A stretch of DNA of 13,223 nucleotides from NCBI GenBank assembly GCA_037969115.1, contig JBBKWQ010000155.1, forward strand, positions 1 to 13,223. The letters run 5' to 3'. Under the pieces are notes generated by a model. It ran no database searches, was not told the DNA's origin, and saw nothing but the letters and a program-made list of their open reading frames with translations. This DNA is from JBBKWQ01 sp037969115. Lineage in GTDB: Bacteria; Actinomycetota; Acidimicrobiia; Acidimicrobiales; Ilumatobacteraceae. This document shows positions 6,101 to 11,856 of the stretch, one piece after another (the stretch's first letter is position 1; each line of letters begins with the position of its first letter). The translations under genes and the position numbers were made by a program.

Positions 6101-8221
6101 TCACGACCCGCGGGGCAGGTCGAGCGCGACGCGAATCAGTTGCTCGCCGAGATACTCGTCGGCGATGCGACGCGATGTCTCGGGCGTCCAGTGGACACCG
6201 TCGATGCGCGCCTCGCGGTCGTCGTCGAGTGCATGGTCGGTGACCCATTCGGCCAGATCGACCACGCCGACGCGGTCGGACGCCATCTCGATCCGGTTCA
6301 TCGCGTCGTACAACACGGCGTGGTAGGCGGGATCTTCCTGACCCTGACCCGTGCCGAACCACGCAGGGTTCGGCAGCGGTTCGCGAATCCACGCGACCCG
6401 AGCCGCTCCGCGATCGAGGAGTGCGATCGAGATCGCCCCGAAATCGCTCCCGATGCGTTCGCGATAGTCGGCATCGGTGGGGACCTGCCCAGGGCCCCCG
6501 TCCCAGCGATGGTCGAGCACGTCCCACGATGTCGTCATCAACATCACCACGTCGGGCTGCAGCGTCGCAGCGCGGTCGAGCACGGTGCGATCGAGCCATG
6601 TGTCGCAACGCGACGGTACGTCCTGCCATTCGGCGAGCAGTCGCTGACCGCCTCGCAAGAACCCGCAACCGGGCTCCGCTACGACTTCCACCTGAGCGAG
6701 TTCGGGATTCGCCGCGGCCCAACTCACGAGACCTGCGCCGGTGGCTTCGGCGGTGGAATCGCCGACGACGACGATACGAACCGGCCGGGCCAGCGCCGGG
6801 ATCGGGGCGATCGTGGTGGACACGGGCACCGTGGTGGTCGACGAAATCGTTGTCGACGAAATCGTGGTCGTCGTGGGCGCCGCTTCGACCACGGGTGTGG
6901 TTCCTGTCGATCCGGCAGGCGAAGTCGTCGTGTTCGCGCTCGCGCTCGTCGTCGTCGTCGTCATGGTGGTCGTCGTGGTGCTCTTCGTGGTGACGGCCAG
7001 CGGCGATTCGTCGACCGCATCGGGATCGATCGCCGCAGCGGCCGCCTCGTCGGCAGACACGGCGAAGTAGTCGGCATCGACGATCGGCAGGAACGCCAGG
7101 GTGGCAACCGCGACCATTGCAGTTGCGCCGGCGGCGTAGCCGAGCGTCGGACGGAGTCCCAACGATGTGGCGCGCCGGATCGGCTGCTCGACGAGCAGGA
7201 ACGATACCTCGGCGATCGCCAGCGTGAGTGCCAGGCGCAGCGCGAACAGCGACCAGACATCGAGCCCGGTGCGACGCTCGTCAACGATCACGTAGACCGG
7301 CCAGTGGTACAGGTATACGCCGTAGCTGATCTTCCCCAACCACACCGGCAGTCGCGTGCCGAGCATCGTGCGGACCGGGCCCTCGGCCTGCAACCCGACC
7401 AACAATCCACCGCTCGCGATCGCCACCAGGGGCAGCGCCCCGTTGTAGGCGGGCCCGCCCGACGTCGGAAAGAACACGCACGCGGCGCTCAACGCGACGA
7501 GGGAGGCCGGGGCGAGCACCGACGCGCTCGCGGGGACGCTGCGGCGAGCGAGGACGACGGCGAGAAACGCTCCGATGAGGATCTCGGAGGCGCGCGCCGG
7601 CGTGGACCAGTACGCAGCGTCCGGGCCCCACGTCGCAGCGACCGCGGGCGCCGCCGCAATCGACGCCAACGTCAGCGCACCGAGCACCTTCAGACGCAGC
7701 TCGTGCGTCCTGGCAACTCTTGACAATCCGATGAACGCGAGCGGCCAGATCCAGTAGAACTGCTCCTCGATCGCCAGCGACCAGTAGTGCTCGAGCGGCG
7801 AACGAGGACCCGCCGCTTCCTGGAAGAGCTGCTGATACGACCCCTCCCCAGCGAGGAACACCCAGTTCGCCACCTGGAACAGCGAACCCAGCACGTGGCT
7901 GCGGAGTGCCGTGACACCGTCGAACAGATCGGTGAGCGACGCCAGCGCCACGACGAGCGCGAGACAGACGATGCTCGCAGGCAGCAGCCGACGCGCCCGT
8001 CGCGCGTAGAACGCCACGGCGTCGATGCGTCCGGTACGATCGACCTCGGCGACGAGCAGGCTGGTGATCAGGAATCCGGACAGCGTGAAGAACACCGAAA
8101 CGCCCAGGTATCCGCCGTCGAAACCGGGAATCTCCGCGTGGAAGCACAACACGGCGATCACCGCGAGCGCACGGACGCCGTCGAGTGCCGGCTGATACGT
8201 GATCGTCTGGTGAGTCGCCAT
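6101..8221 (-). CDS. AT3 membrane acyltransferase with C-terminal SGNH domain (OatA/OafA-like)
   Basis: A 706-residue membrane protein expected to carry acyl (often acetyl) groups across the membrane and esterify an envelope glycan. Residues 10-385 form an acyltransferase-3 domain with about ten helices; markers are ALDGVRALAV, the essential-type His28 in CFHAE, FFTLSGFLIT (44-53), RRARRLLPA (74-82), HYWSLAIEEQFYWIWP (145-160), ISYGVYLYHWP (298-308) and VEQPIRR (344-350). A Thr/Ser-rich linker (404-472) leads outward to an SGNH domain: GDST with Ser489, and IDGVHW with Asp674 and His677. Cys519 and Cys539 may form a disulphide. This order matches peptidoglycan O-acetyltransferase OatA and O-antigen acetylase OafA; the true acceptor is unknown. 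ATG 8221 is preferred over ATG 8266 because the family normally begins just before the first helix. It is divergent from the secreted SGNH operon, with 70 bp between the start codons. Confidence 0.9.
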   Translation of the reverse strand: MATHQTITYQPALDGVRALAVIAVLCFHAEIPGFDGGYLGVSVFFTLSGFLITSLLVAEVDRTGRIDAVAFYARRARRLLPASIVCLALVVALASLTDLFDGVTALRSHVLGSLFQVANWVFLAGEGSYQQLFQEAAGPRSPLEHYWSLAIEEQFYWIWPLAFIGLSRVARTHELRLKVLGALTLASIAAAPAVAATWGPDAAYWSTPARASEILIGAFLAVVLARRSVPASASVLAPASLVALSAACVFFPTSGGPAYNGALPLVAIASGGLLVGLQAEGPVRTMLGTRLPVWLGKISYGVYLYHWPVYVIVDERRTGLDVWSLFALRLALTLAIAEVSFLLVEQPIRRATSLGLRPTLGYAAGATAMVAVATLAFLPIVDADYFAVSADEAAAAAIDPDAVDESPLAVTTKSTTTTTMTTTTTSASANTTTSPAGSTGTTPVVEAAPTTTTISSTTISSTTTVPVSTTIAPIPALARPVRIVVVGDSTAEATGAGLVSWAAANPELAQVEVVAEPGCGFLRGGQRLLAEWQDVPSRCDTWLDRTVLDRAATLQPDVVMLMTTSWDVLDHRWDGGPGQVPTDADYRERIGSDFGAISIALLDRGAARVAWIREPLPNPAWFGTGQGQEDPAYHAVLYDAMNRIEMASDRVGVVDLAEWVTDHALDDDREARIDGVHWTPETSRRIADEYLGEQLIRVALDLPRGS
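6837..6866 (-). repeat. Tandem 15-bp repeat in the acyltransferase linker
   Basis: GTCGACGAAATCGTT and GTCGACGAAATCGTG (+ strand) lie head to tail and encode the repeated TTISS of the Thr/Ser linker. The length is a multiple of three, so slippage would only change linker length. Confidence 0.8.
6946..6991 (-). repeat. GTC/GTG triplet-rich low-complexity tract encoding poly-Thr
   Basis: A run of near-identical triplets (GTC, GTG on the + strand) encodes the poly-Thr part of the linker between the membrane and SGNH domains, with TTTTTMTTTTT as its core. Such tracts are prone to slippage and, in exported actinobacterial proteins, are plausible O-mannosylation sites. Confidence 0.7.
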
Positions 8222-8231
8222 CCGACCCTGC

Positions 8232-8237
8232 AGTGTA
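8232..8237 (-). promoter_or_regulatory. Candidate -10 box (TACACT) for the acyltransferase gene
   Basis: On the minus strand TACACT fits TAnnnT and ends ten bases before the ATG at 8221, giving a leader of only a few bases. It lies in the 70-bp divergent region shared with the secreted SGNH operon. No -35 box at normal spacing is evident. Confidence 0.3.
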
Positions 8238-8277
8238 GGAACGCGACTTCCGCTCTCCCCGTGCAATGTTCAAGCGA

Positions 8278-8283
8278 TACGGT
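8278..8283 (+). promoter_or_regulatory. Candidate -10 box (TACGGT) for the secreted SGNH operon
   Basis: TACGGT fits TAnnnT and ends eight bases before the GTG at 8292, again implying an almost leaderless message. It faces away from the acyltransferase promoter in the same 70-bp gap, so the two units could be co-regulated. Confidence 0.25.
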
Positions 8284-8291
8284 GAGCGCCC

Positions 8292-10058
8292 GTGAAGCGC
8301 ATCGCACGGTCGGTCCTGGCCACCGCCATCCTCATCACCGCCGGCACGATCGCCACTCTTGCGCCGGCCGGCACCGCGCAGGCCATCTCGGTCATCTCGA
8401 ATCCCACCGTCGGACCACTGGGGCCTGTCACGGTGATCGGCGACTCGGTGTTGGTCGGTGCCGGCATCTACGCGCCGAACCTGCCGGCGCGCCTCGTCGA
8501 ACAGGGCTGGGGTCCCGTCCAGTTCCGAGCCGGCGAGGGCTACTCCACCGGGCAGTTCGGCGTGCAATCGACGTTCAAGGCCAGCTACTGGATCCAGCAA
8601 TGGCGTCAGCAGGGTTGGGACGCACCGAACGTGATCGTGAACCTCGGCGCCAACGATTCGGGCTTCTGCAACGTGAACCTCCAGTGCGCACGTGATGCCA
8701 TCATGCACCTCGTCAACGCCATCGGACCCGGCCACGAGATCTGGTGGCCGCAGATCACTCGGCTGTACACGCATGCGAACCAGCAGAACAACTGGAACAC
8801 CGCGCTTGCGCAGATCGCCGCCGAGCGCGACGACTTCCACACCTGGGACTGGCCCACCGAGATGGCGAGCGGCCCGTACCCGAGCAGCGACGGCACCCAC
8901 CTCGCGCCGTCCGGGTACCGCACACGCTCGCTGAAGATGGCCGAGGTCTTCACGGCGACCCTTGCCGTTGCCGAGCGAGTCGGTGGCGATGCTCCCCTCC
9001 CCAACGCGATCGGTTCGGCATCCTCGTTCGTGCCGCTGAGTCCTGAGCGCGCCGTCGACACGCGCCCGACTACGCCCGTCGCCGCCGGTACCACTCTCAC
9101 CGTCGACCTCGGAGCACGGATCCCCGACGGGGCGACTGCCGTGGCCGTGAACATCACCGCGACCGGTTCGGACGCGGCCGGCTACCTCACCGCGCACCCA
9201 TGTGATCGCACCCGCCGCGACGTCTCGAGTGTCAACTACGGCGCACGGGTCAGCCGCGGTTCTATGGCAGTGGTGCCGCTGGCCGGCAACGGAACGTTCT
9301 GCGTGTTCACCTCCGCCACCTCCCATGTACTCGTCGACCTGCAGGGCGTGTTCGTCCCGACGGGAAGTGGGTCCGGTTCCGGTGCTGAGACCGGCCTGCA
9401 AACCATCAGCACCCCCGACCGAATCGCCGACACGCGGGTGACCGGTCGGGTCGGCACGCTCGTCGTCTCGACACCGCCCGGCGCCGACGCTGTCGCGGTC
9501 AACCTCACCGCCGATGCAGCGCACGTCGATGGGTACCTCACCGCGTTCCCCTGCGACGTCACCATGCCAGAGGTCTCGAACGTGAACTTCCTCGCCGGCG
9601 AACCAGTTGCGGGTGCAGCGTTCGTTCCCACCAGCGACGCGAACACGATCTGCGTGTTCTCGTCCACTCCAGTCGACGTCATCGTCGACCTCACCGGCAC
9701 GTTCGTCACGAGCACCGGACTCCAGTTCGTACCGACCGACCCGACGCGCACCATCGATACGCGCAACGCCACGGGAGGTTGGGCGCCCATCCACGGGGCG
9801 GGGCAGACGATCGATGCTCGCGTCGCGCCGCCCGGCGCTGCGGCCGTGACCGGGACGCTCACGCTCGTCGGCCCCACGACGGCCAGCTACCTCACCACCC
9901 ATCCGTGCACCTCTGCCCCGACGTCGAGCGTGAACGCGGCCAAGGGGATCGATCTCGCGAACTCGCTCACGATCGCTGTGACCGGACAGGGTCGGCTGTG
10001 CATCGAGTCCTTCGCGCCTGGCACCACACTGTTCGACACCACCGGCTGGTGGGTGTGA
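8292..10058 (+). CDS. Secreted SGNH/GDSL hydrolase with three C-terminal Cys-pair repeats
   Basis: A 588-residue exported protein starting at GTG. The signal peptide covers residues 1-31, with basic MKR, a hydrophobic core and cleavage after AQA. The SGNH domain (about 45-230) has TVIGDSVLVG with nucleophile Ser52, LGAND with Asn121, and SSDGTHLAPSGY with Asp200 and His203, so the serine-esterase machinery looks complete. Cys126 and Cys132 in the segment after block III may form a local disulphide. Residues about 246-588 are three beta repeats, each with one Cys pair. Such SGNH enzymes typically hydrolyse ester bonds on carbohydrates or lipids; a deacylase role on wall polymer is inferred from the neighbours. 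Its TGA overlaps the GTG of the next gene, so the two proteins are probably made together. Confidence 0.87.
   Translation: MKRIARSVLATAILITAGTIATLAPAGTAQAISVISNPTVGPLGPVTVIGDSVLVGAGIYAPNLPARLVEQGWGPVQFRAGEGYSTGQFGVQSTFKASYWIQQWRQQGWDAPNVIVNLGANDSGFCNVNLQCARDAIMHLVNAIGPGHEIWWPQITRLYTHANQQNNWNTALAQIAAERDDFHTWDWPTEMASGPYPSSDGTHLAPSGYRTRSLKMAEVFTATLAVAERVGGDAPLPNAIGSASSFVPLSPERAVDTRPTTPVAAGTTLTVDLGARIPDGATAVAVNITATGSDAAGYLTAHPCDRTRRDVSSVNYGARVSRGSMAVVPLAGNGTFCVFTSATSHVLVDLQGVFVPTGSGSGSGAETGLQTISTPDRIADTRVTGRVGTLVVSTPPGADAVAVNLTADAAHVDGYLTAFPCDVTMPEVSNVNFLAGEPVAGAAFVPTSDANTICVFSSTPVDVIVDLTGTFVTSTGLQFVPTDPTRTIDTRNATGGWAPIHGAGQTIDARVAPPGAAAVTGTLTLVGPTTASYLTTHPCTSAPTSSVNAAKGIDLANSLTIAVTGQGRLCIESFAPGTTLFDTTGWWV
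9027..10055 (+). repeat. Three tandem Cys-pair beta repeats in the first SGNH protein
   Basis: Units span about 9027-9401, 9402-9722 and 9723-10055. Each begins with P-x-R-x-x-DTR (ERAVDTR, DRIADTR, TRTIDTR) and runs through AVxxN/GTLT, YLTxxPC, an SSVN or SNVN strand, a second Cys strand (FCVF, ICVF, LCIE) and a closing VDLxG or TTGWW. The Cys pairs are 304/337, 421/454 and 539/570. The third unit is the most diverged and ends exactly at the protein end. Confidence 0.85.
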
Positions 10059-11788
10059 GCGCGATCCCGCCGTCGTACCGCGCTCGGAAAACGCTGTCGG
10101 TCGCCGCCCTTCTCGTCGGGGTCGTCGTCGGTGTCGGCCCTGCGAACGGCGGCAACCGCGCCGCCGACGCCTCGGCGAGTACGACGGAATCGACGCAACT
10201 CGTCGAGGCAGCACCTCACGACAAGCGCGTCTACCTCGTCGGTGACTCGGTCGCACTCGGCGCGCGCGGCTACTTCGCCGACGCGTTTCCGCCGGATTGG
10301 ACCGCGATCGTCGACGGCACCCCGGCGTACTTCGTCGAGACCCTGGAGTCACGCCACGTCCGGCCGCAAATGGCGTTTCACCCGGAGTGGTTCGGTGAAC
10401 ACGTCGTCGTCGCCGGCGGCTACAACTACCCGTACTGGGATCCGGGCCGATTCGACCGTTCGATCGACTCGATGATCAACACCCTCACCGCAGCGGGTGT
10501 CGAGCACGTGTATTGGGTGACTCTTCGCGAAGTGAAGCCCCAGTACGTCAACGCCTCGGGCTGGCGCAAGATCCAGCCGTACTACTGGTACTTCCCGACC
10601 GTCAACGCACATCTGCGCAGCGCGCTCGATCGACACCCCAACCTCACCTTGATCGACTGGGCCGCGGCCGCCGATCGCAGCGACATCACCTACGACGCCA
10701 TTCACCTCAACCCGACCGGAGCCCGCCTCTACAGCGCCCTCGTGAGCCAGCAGATCACGGCCACCACTACGCGCGTCGCAGGCGGATCAACCACCGAGAT
10801 TCCCATCGCGAACCCTGATGGAGTCGCTGCCGTCGCCGTGAACATCACGAGCACGTCGCCGCGTGACACGGGTTTCTTCACCGCGTTCGCCTGCGGCGAC
10901 TCACCACCAGGGGTGAGCAGCCACAACCACATCCGTGATGAGATCGCGGCACATTCCGCCATCGTTCCCGTTGGCGCAACCGGATCGATCTGCGTCTACA
11001 GCGAGGAGGCGGCGAACATGATCGTCGACGTGACGGGACGGTTCATGAGCGGTCACGGATTTCAGGCAATCACGCCCAGGCGCGTCCACGACAGCCGGGC
11101 GACGAGCGGCGCACCGGTTCCCGCCGGGACCATCACCACGGTCGACGTGACCGCACCCGGCGTTCCGGCGTCGGCTGAATCGGTCGTGCTCACGGTGACC
11201 GCTGTCGATGCGCCAGCAGCCGGTTATGCCATTGCCTACACCTGCGGTGAAACCGTGCCCGAGACTTCGACGGTCAACTACGGAGCCGGACCCGCGACCC
11301 CGAACATCGCAGTGGTCGCGCCCTCCGCCGACGGCACCGTGTGCGTCACCGCGAGTACCGACGTTCACCTCCTCGTCGACGCGTTCGGAGCCTTCGGACC
11401 GGGCAGCGACGCCGTGACCACCGCGCCGGATCGAGTCCTCGACACGCGCGGTGGCCAGCAACTCGGCGCCGGCCAGTCGATCACGCTCCAACTCGACGAC
11501 GCGATCGCGAACTCCGGAGTGTTCGCCAACCTCACCGCGACCGGAGCGGCCGGGGATGGCTACCTGGCCGCCTACCCGTGCCTTCGGGGCGTGCCGGATT
11601 CTTCGAGCCTCAACGTCTCGGCCGGGCGCGACGCCGCCAACTTCGTGGTGATCGAACCGGACGGCGATGGGCGGCTCTGTGTTTTCAGCAGCGTCGACAC
11701 CCATGTCGTGGTCGACGTGCTCGGCACGACCGGGGCGGCATTCATCGGCCAAACGCCGACACGACTGCTCGACACACGGGCGTCCTGA
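10055..11788 (+). CDS. Second secreted SGNH-like hydrolase with three Cys-pair repeats
   Basis: A 577-residue protein if started at GTG 10055, which overlaps the previous stop as GTGA. The open frame reaches further upstream, but that part is antisense-free shadow of the preceding gene, and a signal-peptide-like N-terminus (basic YRARK, then hydrophobic LSVAALLVGVVVGVG, 14-28) begins right after this GTG. The SGNH domain (about 57-235) shows VYLVGDSVALG with Ser65 and ITYDAIHLNPTGA with Asp214 and His217. The block III motif is GGYNYPYW, keeping Asn124 but lacking the usual Asp after it. The domain is rich in Tyr and Trp (PYYWYFP), suggesting carbohydrate binding. Residues about 241-577 are three Cys-pair repeats. 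An ester hydrolase on wall glycan is the best guess; substrate is not readable. Confidence 0.83.
   Translation: MSAIPPSYRARKTLSVAALLVGVVVGVGPANGGNRAADASASTTESTQLVEAAPHDKRVYLVGDSVALGARGYFADAFPPDWTAIVDGTPAYFVETLESRHVRPQMAFHPEWFGEHVVVAGGYNYPYWDPGRFDRSIDSMINTLTAAGVEHVYWVTLREVKPQYVNASGWRKIQPYYWYFPTVNAHLRSALDRHPNLTLIDWAAAADRSDITYDAIHLNPTGARLYSALVSQQITATTTRVAGGSTTEIPIANPDGVAAVAVNITSTSPRDTGFFTAFACGDSPPGVSSHNHIRDEIAAHSAIVPVGATGSICVYSEEAANMIVDVTGRFMSGHGFQAITPRRVHDSRATSGAPVPAGTITTVDVTAPGVPASAESVVLTVTAVDAPAAGYAIAYTCGETVPETSTVNYGAGPATPNIAVVAPSADGTVCVTASTDVHLLVDAFGAFGPGSDAVTTAPDRVLDTRGGQQLGAGQSITLQLDDAIANSGVFANLTATGAAGDGYLAAYPCLRGVPDSSSLNVSAGRDAANFVVIEPDGDGRLCVFSSVDTHVVVDVLGTTGAAFIGQTPTRLLDTRAS
10775..11785 (+). 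repeat. Three tandem Cys-pair beta repeats in the second SGNH protein
   Basis: Units span about 10775-11101, 11102-11452 and 11453-11785. Here the unit starts with the beta core and ends with the DTR motif (RRVHDSR, DRVLDTR, TRLLDTR), the reverse arrangement to the first SGNH protein. Cys pairs are 280/313, 397/430 and 509/542. The middle unit (VPETSTVNYGAG, VCV, HLLVDAFGAF) is the closest by eye to the single copy in the SpoIID-SGNH protein. Confidence 0.85.
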
Positions 11789-11844
11789 CCGCCCACATTT
11801 CCGCTTTTCGGGCGCCACCGAGCCGTACCCGAGGGTAACCATGC

Positions 11845-11850
11845 GAGAAT
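11845..11850 (+). promoter_or_regulatory. Candidate -10 box (GAGAAT) for aceE
   Basis: GAGAAT ends six bases before the ATG at 11857, the same spacing as at the epimerase and MarR genes. It lacks the usual first T, so the match is weak. The 68-bp gap has no Shine-Dalgarno sequence near the ATG and no clear terminator for the preceding operon. Confidence 0.22.
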
Positions 11851-11856
11851 GCTCCC

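Noticed and set aside
6837..6866. 15-bp tandem repeats as phase-variation switches (also 1223-1252)
   Set aside because: The unit is a multiple of three, so slippage would not shift the frame or switch the gene off.
4149..7723. Two long + strand open frames (4149-6038 and 6035-7723)
   Set aside because: They are antisense to the SpoIID-SGNH, rnhA and acyltransferase genes, which carry signature motifs and catalytic residues. The + products are Arg-rich and unrecognisable.
8222..8266. Earlier ATG (8266) as the acyltransferase start
   Set aside because: It adds 15 residues not typical of the family and would put the best -10 candidate inside the gene; ATG 8221 lies just before the conserved first helix.
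7281..10352. Very long minus-strand open frame (1023 codons) across the acyltransferase and SGNH genes
   Set aside because: It runs out of frame through the acyltransferase 5' part and antisense to two proteins with intact motifs; the product is Arg/Gly-rich low complexity without a recognisable domain.
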